DNA of 64,000 bases from Halichondria panicea (lineage: Eukaryota; Porifera; Demospongiae; Suberitida; Halichondriidae). The notes under the pieces are model-generated. The model did not search any database, was not told the DNA's origin, and saw only the letters and a list, made by a program, of their open reading frames with translations. The stretch is from contig NC_087386.1 in assembly GCF_963675165.1 (NCBI RefSeq), forward strand, positions 5,524,169 to 5,588,168, in the 5' to 3' direction. Made by a program: the position numbers and the translations under genes. Each line of letters begins with the position of its first letter. Position 1 is the stretch's first letter. Shown here piece by piece: positions 33,177-45,170 of the stretch.

Positions 33177-35628
33177 TCAGTTGTCACTAGCGGTGGAGAC
33201 TGTGACCGAGGAGAGCAACTCCGCCAGGAAGACATCTGGGTTGTCAATAGCAACAAGCAACCCTGTGCACGACAAAGCAAAAAAATTAAAATTGTGCAGT
33301 GTTCCTTACAAAATGAAGTTTATTATTATAGGATTGAGGTTATATACAGCATATGAACGATTCAAACAAAATGGGTATGTCACATGGTTTAGGTGCAAGT
33401 CACATGACTCACCCATGACATCAAGGAACTCTTGGAAGGACTCGCAAGATTGCACCTCATCTTGGAACTCTGTCAACAGCTGCAGCAACAGATCGAACCA
33501 TGATTAGAATAGACCGTAACAATTGTTTAGTATGATACTTGTACCACTTTAGGGAATAGTTTACTTTAGGATGGTACGACTATATCACGAGAACACAATA
33601 CACAAAAGAAGGTGAAGACATTCGTCTCTTATGACAAGAATGCGCTATAGTACTTTAGTAAAGGGGACCTAACACCGAACACGAAAGGCAACAACAATCA
33701 ACAAGATCGAAGTAGATACTTTTGAATCTGAACATACATGTGCACAACGTATTTTTGTATTTTTCAGGCCAACTTGTCAAACGATTAAATATTGCATCTA
33801 TTGAACACTCCAACAAATATTTAATTTCCATACAAATAATAATGGCAGCTGTACCTTGTCGCTAGCTTCCAGCACAGTGCTATCATTGGTCCGCACGTGC
33901 TCCAGTAGAGCTGTGGGCAGGTCACTACCAGACACTGACAGTGTGGTCTTGAGGACTCGGTGTAGACTGTCCACTAGTGAGAACATCATTAGCAGCGGCT
34001 TGTACACCGAGAACTCTGCCGGGGAGGACGAGGAGAGGCTGTGGGGGGTATATGTGGGTGGGGCCACAGATGATTAGATTTCCATAAGCCAAAATAAATA
34101 GATACCAGTTACTATAAAATTATCATAATCAAAAAAATACTTCGAAGATTTGTTGGCTGGCTTAAAAAAGAGTACGGATTAACTACAATATTAATGGATC
34201 TAGAGATGTAGTACCATGGACCCACCTCTTGATGAGGGAGGAGCTACTGTTCCTGGCATGGGCCAACACTAACAGTCTCTTGAGGATGGTGGTCCGATGC
34301 TCCTCCCACTCACTCAACGACTGGATGAACAGTGACACCACCAGCTGGTACTGGGGACCGTCCAACTAGCGAAGGAGGGTGGCAAAGGTCAAGAGCAAGC
34401 CACGTACCATAAAAAAGCGTTTTGCCATTAAGAGTAACATACAGTAGAAGGTGCAGCAATAATATTATTATTATGGCTATTGTGCATACGCTGACATATT
34501 ACTATTATAGCAAACAATATGTATAGTGTAGGGTTGAGATTATTTGCATCTACTTGTGTTCACCTCGTAAGCGGAGGAGACCCAGGTGTCAGGAGCAGCT
34601 GCCAGGAAGGTTGCTAGGTTCCTCTCCTCTCTCTGGTAGCAGTGACTCCTGTGCAGGGTGGCAGAACAAAGCAAGATAATGTACACTAGTAGGCATAAAT
34701 TGTAAGTCCCCAATCAATAATATAAGAGGGTATTTTGAGCTTAGAATGCACTGAAGAGAATAAGTATTGCTTACTAACAAACAAAACTTATCCCACACAA
34801 GCCAAATATTTTTAAGCATGCAGGCCACATTAATTAGTGCTCACAGGTTCATGACGTGTGCTCCAACATGAAGGTAGTAGGGGAGCAGGTGCATGTTGCT
34901 CTGTGGACCACCCCCTCCACTTTCCCCACTGAAGGACTTCTCGTAGGCAAAGCGAACCAGAAGCAGTCGAATATCGTGAGCAAGGGTGTGGAAGGAGGGG
35001 TCAAATAGTCCTGTACACTCTTGTAAGTAGTTGTGGAACCTGGGTTCGTGTGTGGAGGTGGGGTTATTACCAGCTGTACTCTTAAGGAGGTCGTGGCTAA
35101 ATAGTATTAGCAAGGGCGTATAAAAGAAGAGAGGGCATGCAACTCCTATGTGAGCAGAGTTCAAACGTGGGCGGAGGAATGTGTGCATTTGTATGAAGTG
35201 CTAAAAATAGAAATTTCATTTCATGCACAGTCATGCACATTCATCCGCCCACGTTTGAACTCTGCTCATAATTATAGGAGTTGCATGCCCTCTCTTCTTT
35301 TATACGCCCTTGGTATTAGCTCTAGACAGAAATAGCTGACATGTGTCTAGACAGATATTAGCGTACCTTGCAACAGAACTCGAGAAGTTGGTATGTGAAA
35401 TCTGTGAGAAAATGGACAATATATTAATCTAGTGGTGGCATTTTGAATACTAAACCTACTTATGTTCTGGCCTAAGCTAAACACGCACACACTAGCGGTT
35501 GTTATGACAGTTTATTACTGGTCAGCTGATATCTCACCTCGGGCCCCCATATTGGCAGCAAGGCGTTGCACTTGGTGTTGGCGTTCTGTAGAGTAGCACT
35601 CTCCCATTCGTCTCGACTCCGGGCAAGT
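33177..35628 (-). CDS. UBR4: UBR4 C-terminal tail, duplicate without hemi-RING (8 exons)
   Basis: Exons in transcript order: 35628-35538, 35401-35367, 35039-34845, 34648-34564, 34365-34226, 34038-33855, 33479-33413, 33262-33177, the last with a TGA stop. They encode [60 protein letters not shown], a MDGPQYQLV-like segment and a final [11 protein letters not shown]. This is the extreme C-terminus of UBR4. All exons look open and spliceable. Homology to the full gene stops at 35849, before the hemi-RING exons, so no complete gene can be assembled here. It is a partial duplicate; whether it is transcribed is unknown. Confidence 0.8.
35112..35311. mobile_element. Palindromic DNA element, 9-bp target duplication
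   Basis: AAGGGCGTATAAAAGAAGAG at the left and inverted CTCTTCTTTTATACGCCCTT at the right. Flanks AGTATTAGC and GGTATTAGC differ by one base. The paralogous intron at 60770 has the empty site GGTATTAGC, so the insertion postdates the UBR4 tail duplication. Same family as 20344. Confidence 0.85.
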
Positions 35629-36453
35629 CTGCAGAGGGAAGAAGTGGGGGTGGTGACAATGACACAATCTACCTCCAAACATAGATACTATAGAGTGCAC
35701 GGCATAATGTACATTGTACATCCTACAAACAATACATGCTCGATCATAACAACTGCTTATAACACTGTAGTGTGTCATGAGAGCTATTGTAACAGTTGAC
35801 CAGCTGGACTTGCTAGCAACTAGAACACAAAGGTCATTATTTCCAGGGATATATTAGCAACAACGATAACTCACTTGTCTCTTCTTTAATTGTAGAGAGG
35901 TCTGTATTATATAGACAGTGCATGAGGACCACTTTCAGCAGCTTAATCCTTCACCTAACACTGGTAGTGATCAAAGTCCTCGATCCTCACACACACTCTG
36001 GAAGCTGAGATGATGGGCTGTGTTCATCGATTGCCATTATCTGACATCTAGAGGCCTAGTTCTTTGGTCCAGTGGAAGGAGAAACCACTACTAATCGGGA
36101 ATTTAAACACCTCTATAGTTCATGATCAGCTTCGACACGTTGCAACTTATTGCACATAATTGCGTATGCACACATTTCCAATCAAAAAATGTCTGTCCTT
36201 TCCTCAAGGTAACGCGATTGTCATACAATGCACACTGAAACTGAACATATTTCTAAATAATATTAAAGGTTGGGCACCAGGAAAATTACGAAGGTTTTGA
36301 AAGAAATGGTTTCGAGCAACTCGTTTTGTAGCTTCTTTCACGAGACAATGTTATCTTCGATTTTTCAATGAGCTTGACCCCATCTTCCTCATATATACAT
36401 CGAGTCATTACAATAATAATTAGTGTCGTATAATAATTATGCAGAAGAAGTAA

Positions 36454-39400
36454 TCAATGGCTTGAAGAAGCAAAAGATTTATTTTTTAATTCTGTTTCAA
36501 TTTCCTCAGCTATATCATTGCGTCCAACAATTTTACTCCTCAGGCATACACATATGTAAGGCCATGTGACCGGATGATCTGAATCAGTGAGACGCTTGTC
36601 TATAATCTCAATCAGACGGCGTTGATTAGAGCAGTGTTCATCTTCAATATTTTTCAACACTGAAGTATGCAAATCAAAAGCCAGTCCCAGATTGAACCAA
36701 TCTTTCTGAGCATAAATCAGCTTCTCACAAATCGTTTTCAAAACAATCGGATTGGAGGACGACTGTTTTGTAATTTCTTTTGAGCTGGGATGCTCCTCCT
36801 CTGATGATTCTATATAATTCACACATAATTTGCCATTAGAAATTGCATGCTGAATGTACATACGACATTGAAGAGCTATATGCATTATCAAGCTATCTTT
36901 ATCGTGCTGAACAATTAAAGTCATCCAATGATTAGTGCCATGGAAACTGTCACATAGTAAAAGTATCCCCCGAAGTAGATTGCCCCCCCCCCGACACAAT
37001 AAAAATTTACTTCGGAGCAGTAGCATTAATCATTAATAATAATGCAAAGTTTATTATAGATCTAGAGGGACACATTGACAGATACGTATGGTCTACAAGT
37101 ACAGGTGTGTATTAAAGTAGATAGTGTGACATGTGATGAGGATATGAATATACTTTTTGGCAGGGGACACTTCGCTCTGACTCAATTACTTGTCTGGGGG
37201 GACAATCCATTCAGTGACAGAAAAATTCTCACAATAGTTTGTGGGATACCACATCGTCCGAAACAGCGGATTGCTTCAAAGCCATGCATCTAATTTATAC
37301 TGGATTATTTATTCTGGATTATGTACACTGTGCACATGCGCACAGTGTACATAATTGCTATATAGAGCACACTTGTGGGCTAATGCATTGTAATGTGTAT
37401 TGGGGCAGGATATAAAAATAGAATGACAGTGTGGGATATAATTATTCAGTGAGGGTCTTCAAAGCCAGCTTTACTGTCGGTATGTTCAGGTATACATAAC
37501 TCTGGAGTATAAAGTCAATCCAGTACAAACACTCCATCATGCACAGCACCTAGATATATATATATATATTTTATATGCATGAACTGACCTCTTTGTATGG
37601 CTGAGTAACTCGTCCCCGGGGTCTGAACTACTGAGGGAAAAAAGTTGGTAAACATCAAAAATATTTTCACATTCGCCCTGTTTGTGCAAGGAGGATAAAT
37701 CAGAGTTTGTGCATTCACGTTGTAAAACTAGCTTCAACATAGGATTTTCAGGACAGTATACAGTTATAGTATTGTATAGATTACTTACAATGAATATTTA
37801 GGTGCAAACAACGACTCTCTTCGTCTAAATTGGTATTCTTCAGCAGAAACTTTACTGAAAGAGAATACTCATTTTCAAGCAGAGTAAATTTGTAATGGAT
37901 GGCTGGGATAACTCCAAGTTGATTAGTCGAAAGTAGAACGTTTGAGTAGCGATCGATAGATTCTTTGGATAGCTACAAGACGGAAAGTGCATGCATGCAT
38001 GTAAGTAATCACACGATCATGTGTATGTAATGCACGTTACATCATAATTAGAGACGGTACTTAGTGCACAGTATAACCCCTCCTTCAAAAGATCGAGTGA
38101 TCATGCTTTTGACTTGCATTGTCTTGTGCATGGTAATAGAGCACTAACTAACTCACAACGGATGACGATTGCATATTAACAGTCCAATTACGGTGTGGCT
38201 GGGAGTTTTGTATCTCCATCTCTATTTCATTTTCAAATTGAATTTGACCTCGATCCACCAATTCTTTTGTGAATCCATGGCGATCTCCTTCAAGCTCTTC
38301 TCTAATTATCTGTATAATGAAAACTCATCATCATGCATAAATAATTATGTTACGCTGTCAGATTTAAGCTCAAACATCACAATGTCAAAACACATGCATG
38401 CAACATGCATAATTATCACTCCGGAAACCTACATTTACATGAGTGCGTAGATCCCGACAGATCACACATTTCACGTCAATTACGACAACGTTACGCAGTA
38501 AGTAAGTTCTGCTAAACAGCAAAGCACTGTACATTTTCTCAATTGTAAAGCCAAATACTTTACGAACGTAAATACCAAAGCCCTCGAAACGAGTAAGTTC
38601 GATAGATCCATAGGATTGGCCAATAGGAAAGTGTCCACCCTCCAGGGTCTCAAATACTTCGTTCTGGTCTGTTGTTCGAGCAATGACAAGAGGGTCAGCC
38701 CTTAAACTGGCACGATGTTGTATTTGTAAAGTAAGAGGCTTCTTGAACTGCACTTCGGGCTCACATTTCACATAATATATTAAACTGAATAGGTCTGAGT
38801 TTGCAGGAATCTCAAAGTCAGTGGATGAGTCAAAGAATATGTGTAGGACACACGTATCGGTTCCTTTAGGTAGGCAATTCTTGGGGAATTTAATTTTAAA
38901 TCCGAACGTGCTGAACTCCTTAGATTTGTTAGTGACTTCCACAACAGTTTTTCCAATGCGACCTGTGATTCAAAACTCAACATAATTAGTATCATAGTCC
39001 AGAGAGCAAATTAAGGCATCCGGCACACTATTATAACTATAGAAAGAGCTCCAAAAAGATAATTAAACCTGGTGATGGTATGGTAGCCTGGATTCCAGGC
39101 AGGAGAGAGGCAATCCAAGGGTTTGGAGTTGAGGCTAATTGTATGGATTCGGTGCCATTGTGTGTTGACTCTTCATTCCTTCCAGTATAGAACTCACCTG
39201 AAGCTGAAAACAAACGTGTCTTATTATTGTACATACAACCATTAACCTCATCATGCCTGAGTTAAATAGCTGGTTGAGGTTATATATCTTTACGAATCTA
39301 TATACAACTGTTCTTGAACTAACGTTATATTTACAACTCCATGCCAGGAGCTTTTTCTGGCAGTGAAGTTGAGTGAAGATGTATAAATTTTGGTATACTT

Positions 39401-39534
39401 TAGTTATAATTTTTATGTCATGTTCTAATTAACACACCTAGTAAGCTAGTGGTAGAAGGCACTGGAGGATCCAACTGCTCGTCAGTGACTCCCTTCTTTA
39501 CCATCAACTGGTGGAAGCTGGTGGTCCCTGGTTT
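36454..39534 (-). CDS. ZU5-Death module exons (possibly 3' part of a composite gene)
   Basis: Exons: 39534-39438, 39203-39069, 38962-38439, 38309-38157, 37972-37789, 37630-37589, 36809-36454 (stop at 36454). The large exon encodes a ZU5-type beta domain: FGFKIKFPKNCLPKGTDTCV, VKCEPEVQFKKPLTLQIQHR, GSIELTRFEGFGIYV. The two following exons may form a UPA-like segment. The last exon encodes a Death domain (ICEKLIYAQKDWFNLGLAFD, HPVTWPYICVCLRS). ZU5 plus Death occurs in UNC5, PIDD and ankyrins, where the Death domain recruits signalling partners. Phases at every junction agree. The first two exons (KPGTTSFHQLMVKKGVTDEQ, FYTGRNEESTHNG) are linkers I do not recognise. No start codon is evident. Confidence 0.75.
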
Positions 39535-39712
39535 CTATACACATACATATGAACATGTAAATCTGAACAGCTTCAGTTCTAGGGTACATTGGATTACAAT
39601 GTAGAAAGGTCTAATTACGGGTCAGGTTAAGAGGATCTATATAGCTAAGATCAGGAGTTCAACTCCTGCATGCTATGATAAATGTACAAATACTCCACCT
39701 TTATAAACCACA

Positions 39713-39924
39713 CCAGGGTGTCATACAGGATTTTGAAGTAGAGGGGGAAATAAGAAAAGTAACTTGCTAAAAAAAAGGTCAACTGTTCAAGTATTTCAAT
39801 ACTCTGTTAGTATGTAAAATTACCAGCTATGGACCCAAACTAGTACCTGAATGCAAATTTTAGGGGAGGAAATTGGAGCTTGAGGGAGGATATCCCCCCT
39901 TTCCCCCTCCCCTGACACCCTGAT
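39713..39924. mobile_element. Inverted-end MITE (CAGGGTGTCA type), copy 1
   Basis: CAGGGTGTCATACAGGATTT at the left and CCCTGACACCCTG at the right. G-rich near the ends. Copy 2 is at 41941-42089 and a diverged one at about 53697-53945. The ends resemble hAT MITEs. Confidence 0.65.
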
Positions 39925-39977
39925 ATAGGTACATGAGCAATTAAACTGCATGCTCACTATCCGAAACAAGAGCTCAC

Positions 39978-41794
39978 CTTCACGGCAACAGCTGTTTGCT
40001 TTGAGAGGTAATCGAGTATCTCCTTGTAAGCCTTCCTTTGTTTGAATCCCTTCCATGCAGCCTGTAGCTTGACAGTGTCCTCTTGACGTGAGGAGAGGAA
40101 CTCGAGTCTCTCCTTATATGGTCGTCTCTCTCTAGCCCCCCTCACTCTGGCTTGTATCTGGATGATGAGTGGCTCGTTGGCTTGCATCAGAGTCCACCTG
40201 TCATAGTCTGCTGTCACCTTGGTAACCACAGCCTGTGAGGGGGAGAGTATGCAAAGGTTGGTATAAATCTTTCAGCAAACGATAAACTTTCCAGCTATAC
40301 ATATACATGTACACCGATACAAAAGTTATATTATACAAACATCAACACATTTACACACACACGTACAGCAAGGGAAAAGTAACTTCACCTGTATTTCATC
40401 TTTGCTGAGTTCACAAGATTCTCCAGTGAATCCTTGAGGCTCTGCCCACTGCCCCTCCCCTGTCTGGCTGTTGTGGTAGTAGGTGTACCCTCCATGAAGG
40501 TGGTGGGCTGACCATCCATCATTGTCAGACACTCCTGTGTATAAAAGTAAAACTGTGAACGCCTCCGTCAATATGTACAGTACATTCTTTCGAATAAACT
40601 TGGGTAAAGGTATATAAGTAGCTAAAACACGTACATGTAACATACAAATCTGTCAACTGAGCTATTTAAGTGCCATAGAATTCCCCTCGACAGATTCTCT
40701 GTTAACTCACCCACCCACACACCACACACAACACACCACACACACTCACCTTTGTCCATTTTCTCCTGTCGTGCTGCACTCAGTTTCTCTAAGTACGTGT
40801 CAGTGCAGCTGTCAGTGATGGAGCGGATGTTGGTAGTGGGGGCTTTGATGGCCTCCAATGTGGCGGCTGGGTCGTTGCTCTCCACAGCACGGTTGATGGA
40901 GCTCACCGCCTGGGCGTCTGTGAGTGTGTGTGGGGGTGTGTGTGTTAAATCGCTACGTAAACGTGCCACCTTTCATTGTTTAGGTCATTATAGATTCAAA
41001 ATGGACCTTAACTCGTACTTCACCAAACTCAAGGAGTACTAATCTCTACCATACATGTGTATATACCAGAATATCATATGGGCCTTCCACTAAAATGTGT
41101 TAATCGTTTACAGAGCAATCCTTTACGAGGATGATGTAAAAATAATTTCCGGGCCAACTCTCCGCTTTACACACATTCTTCCACAATGCAACTATAAGTC
41201 TATTCACTCACATTCCAGTGCCTCCACAGTCTGAGCGTTGGCCTTTTCCACCATGCCTTGTATCTCTTCCCTACTCAACACTGCCTCTGGGTCACTCTCC
41301 AACTTAACCGCAAGAGCAGCCTTGAGTAGCGTCAGGTAGTGAGGGGCCTGGGGCTCTTGGATACCCTCCAGATGGGCATGGTCGCTTTGTAGCGCCTCTA
41401 GAAGAGCCTGAGGGTCATCTGCTGTCAGTGTACTGTTGATGGTGACAATGGCCTCAGCAGCTAAAAACGAAAAGCATTGTCACTGCAGAGGTCACCATGC
41501 CTATATTGCATCTACAGTAGGTCTATATGCTGTACAGGTCAACACATTTCTCATACATAGTACAGCATTTCAAGCTTCTAGCAATTGAAAACTATGCACA
41601 TAGGGAACAAAATACAATTCCAGTTAAAGCGGGTGTACATGCAGCTTACACAGTCAAGATGACACACACACTATAGCCTCTAACTCACAGAGTGTCTCTT
41701 GTCTAACTTCCTCGTTGACCTGAGCCACGACATCACGTATCTCTGCCTCTGTGAGAGCACCACCTTTCCTCAGTCGAGCCTCCTCAAGGGCATT
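39978..41794 (-). CDS. IQGAP-type helical repeats, WW and IQ motif exons
   Basis: Exons 41794-41689, 41460-41212, 40917-40750, 40534-40389 and 40232-39978. The first three encode IQGAP-type repeats (AQAVSSINRAVESNDPAATL, KLSAARQEKMDKG; earlier INSTLTADDPQALLEALQ). The fourth encodes a WW domain (GGYTYYHNSQTGEGQWAEP). The fifth encodes IQ-like helices (IQARVRGARERRPYKERLEF, LQAAWKGFKQRKAYKE) expected to bind calmodulin-like light chains. The order repeats-WW-IQ is that of IQGAP scaffold proteins. There are no calponin-homology, RasGAP or RasGAP-C exons. Instead, ZU5-Death exons follow on the same strand in a compatible phase. This is either an IQGAP relic or part of a composite gene. Confidence 0.8.
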
Positions 41795-41940
41795 CTGAGG
41801 GGGGAGGGTGTGTGAGTGTACATCGATCAATATTGAAAGTACAACGCTGGTGAATAAGAAAACCTTCGACGTTTAGCAACAAATAATAGAGCTATCAACA
41901 CCCAAAATACCAATTAAAACTTATTTAAGTTTACCATGTT

Positions 41941-42089
41941 CAGGGTGTCATACAGGATTTTGAAATAGAGGGGGGAAATGAGAAAAGTAACCAGAAAATG
42001 TTGCTAAAAAAGGTCAACTGTTATTTCAATACCCAGCTATGGACACTCAGTCATAATTGAAGGGGGGGGCCCCTGTATGACACCCTGCA
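41941..42089. mobile_element. Inverted-end MITE (CAGGGTGTCA type), copy 2
   Basis: CAGGGTGTCATACAGGATTT at the left, CCCCTGTATGACACCCTG at the right. It shares AAAAGTAAC and AAAGGTCAACTGTT with copy 1. 42090-42830 beyond it holds no gene that I can support. Confidence 0.7.
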
Positions 42090-43003
42090 CACCGACTAGG
42101 TCCTGTACATATATGTAATACATGAGGGGAAAAGGACAGTCATTATTATAGTGATGAAAGTGCCATGGGACGAGTGTGAGTTAATTGTGTATCTGGGCCG
42201 GGGTTAATGACTTTTGTAAGAGAAGTAGTATGTGCATTTGTTTGACCAATGTATGAAATTATATTATGACCAATACTGAGGAATGTTACTGGCAAGGCAA
42301 AATCCAATATGCATAAAGTAAAACTACAATAATTATGTGAGTGAAGGTTCAGTATCTTAACAATGTGGCCGAAAAATGCACAGCAGTAGATCTAACTTAG
42401 TATTATAAAAACGGATACTAATTTTAGCGAATTTTGTAATGAACGCTAAATTAAGTATGCACTAACAATTTAAAAAAATTATGAATCTCATTTAAACTTT
42501 TTTCTTTCATGTACTTTTGTATAAAGAGTATGCTAGTACATATTTTGACAAATATTGTGCTAATGAATTTGCTACAAATCCGACAAAATTAGTACCCTAA
42601 AAACAGTCTGTAAAATTACTACCCGTCTATAATAGTAACATTAAGGTATCATTAGAGCCATGAATTTCTTAACCACACACGAAGTGGCGCCAACACTCGG
42701 TCATGAATAATTTTACAGGACCTATCATGTCATTCCGTGGGATATATTTGTGAACGGTTGTGGGTACAGTTGACATATGCAGCAATCAGTTCAGGCTCCA
42801 GCAAGACAGGTACTATACATAGAAACTTGACAGGTCTGTCAACGAACGGCCTGAACGGCCTGCATGGTCTCGAGGCATATGCAATAATTCACGTAGAAGT
42901 TGGTCAAACGTAGAAGTTGGTCAAGATAAAAGCAAACCATGACTATATAGACCACACACAGGTGAGCAGACTCTGAGATGTGTGTACAGCTACTTACACT
43001 CAC

Positions 43004-44063
43004 CTCTTTGGGTACATTGACATTGGCCCCAGCATCGATTAGGGGCTCCATACATTTCTTGTGACCACCAAAACTGGCTGTCCGAAGAGGGGTCTCTCTC
43101 GACTGTACATAGGAGGGAAAAGAATGTTGACATCATATAAGCTGACGAAACACATAAGAAACCTCACTCACGCACCATCCTGGGGTGCTGTAGACACAGC
43201 TTTCTGAGTGAGACAATCACTTCGTCAACTGATGGTCTCTGTTGAGGTCGGTCATGGAGGCAGCTAACAACAAGAGGATAAAGAGCGTGTTTCTGCCCCA
43301 TTTTGTCACCATGGACAGCAGTGCTTCGACGCATGAGCTCCACCTGTCCCCAGAAAGAGTTGATATAGTTGTAAAGATTTTGTTTAACTTCGTTGACTTT
43401 AGGGAAATCACCGATAATAGTGTGAATGATGAGATGACCGAATGAGAAGATGTCCAGCTTGGTAGTGTAGGTTGGCTCTTCTCCATGACATTCGGGAGGC
43501 ATGTAGGTTGGATTTCCCGGGACACTTGTCAGAACATGAGTCAATCTGTCCAGGTCCACATACCTGGAGACACCCAGGTCTCCGATCTTGGCAGTGAGGT
43601 CCTCAGTGAGCAGGATGTTGGGAGCAGTGAGGTCACGATGGATGAGGGGAGGGGTCAGAGAGTGTAGATAGTGAAGGCCCTTGGATATATCATACAGGAT
43701 ACGGATTCTAGTGGCGATATTCGTGTCTCGATGGGTTTCAACAAAAATAGCCAAGTCGGAATGAAGCCTCTCCATTATTAAACTGATGTCGCTCTTATCG
43801 CGGCCGTAATGGACGCCAACAAAGTTGACTATGTTGGGATGATCCAGACTGCTCAGAATACGACATTCATTGCAGAAATTTGTTAAAATCCTCTCTTGAT
43901 TTTGTAGGAGCAATATGGAGTGGATTTTCTTAGCAATGCAGTCTCTTCCATTCACCGTCACTCTAAAGACACAGCCATAAGCCCCATGACCAGCTTGGTT
44001 CTCCTCTAGACCCAATCCTTCCACCTGGACCACCAGAGCATCAAGGTCACTTCTTGTAGCCAT
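43004..44063 (-). CDS. TKL-like protein kinase with ankyrin repeat (K1)
   Basis: Exon 44063-43176 (ATG to a GT donor, 296 codons) encodes a complete kinase fold. It has Gly loop GHGAYGCVF (25-33), IAKK Lys (45/46), Glu66 for helix C, catalytic HRDLTAPN (142-149), Asp162 in DLG rather than DFG, MPPE (188-191) and DIFSFGH. Exon 43102-43004 (99 bp, phase 0) adds one ankyrin repeat (TPLRTASFGGHKKCMEPLID). Kinase followed by ankyrins is the layout of RIPK4 and ANKK1. Compared with the paralogue at 58.6 kb the rest of the ankyrin array is missing. The next minus-strand exons are the IQGAP-type ones, in compatible phase. Unlike that paralogue, the start codon is intact. Confidence 0.85.
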
Positions 44064-44569
44064 TTTGAAGATTTACAGAAAAAGGGTCTTTGTGTTCCTT
44101 GGTCATATGACACATTCTCCTACTGCGCATGCCCAGGTATCCAGATGTATTTCAGAAGCTTAATGATCTTTACCAAATCAGACACATAAATAGGACTTGC
44201 ATCAGAGGACTTGCATGATGTGTCTTGGACCATGGCGAATGGAGAATAGAAAGACCTACTGTATAGGCAACACAATTCATGGTAAGTGTGAGTACCCTCC
44301 CACCCTACAATAGATACCTCCATCAGCTGGCTAAGATATCATTCTCACTACTCTCATGTGTCTGGATCTGAGAGGCGTCAGATCTTCTAAGTCACGTACC
44401 TTTCAACGGCCATCTAGCTAGCTAGCTGCATATATCATCATTTCAGTCTGTTATTATTGTGTACAGAATTGTACCTTATTATCTCAGCTACCCCACCACT
44501 AGATACCTCACACACACATCTTGAGCCCCTAGTATCAGAGTGTACTAATCTCGTCCCTCTCTCTCACAG

Positions 44570-44996
44570 ATTGTTTCGTTCTCCTACTTTCTTTGGGATT
44601 GCCGGAGGAGTGACTGACAGTGACTGTGTGTACTCTGTCCTGCCCCTCTACCATTCCCACGGCCTCGCACACGGTGGAGGGCCTATGATCTACACAGGAG
44701 CCACTCTCGTCATTAGGAAAAAGTTTTCTGCCAAACACTTTTGGACCGATAGTGCAAAGTACAACTGCACTGTGAGTTGGCTAATTGACTGGGGCTGACC
44801 CACTTACATTAATGTCTTAGATAGACAGTACGTGTTGTTATGCTTTCAGCTATTCTTGCCTTTGCTTTCACTACACAACTTGAGCTATGTATCACTGTGT
44901 ACGGGTGACATCACTTCATTTATATCCACTTACTCCCCCACTGTGCAGATGGTGTGCACGATTGGGGAGTTGAATCGCTACGTGTTGGTCCAACCC
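44570..44996 (+). pseudogene. SLC27A: Fatty-acid transport protein (SLC27A) fragment
   Basis: Exon 44570-44771 encodes VYSVLPLYHSHGLAHGGGPM, TLVIRKKFSAKHFWTD and KYNCT, the AMP-binding domain of very-long-chain acyl-CoA synthetases and transporters. Exon 44949-44996 continues MVCTIGELNRYVLVQPP. The match stops abruptly inside this exon, where galactosyltransferase sequence begins. No upstream or downstream SLC27A exons are in the window. A truncated relic. Confidence 0.8.
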
Positions 44997-45170
44997 CCTG
45001 GCTGTATCCGAACCTTGACCCTTTCGAGGAGCATGACGAGAGGTTCGTCCATGTTGCCCAGCTGAGACAGGAAGGTCTGGAGACTACCTCTTTGTGAGTT
45101 ATCTGTGTGGTCATCTCTAGCCTCGTTCCCGGCCCATCTATTGTAACAACCTAGCTAGGCTATCTCTAGA

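Noticed and set aside
37589-37630. Nonsense mutation (GAG to TAG) in the duplicated short exon near 32370
   Set aside because: It appears only in the frame DPGDELLSHTKR. The splice phase of the neighbouring exons gives PGTSYSAIQRG, which is open in both copies.
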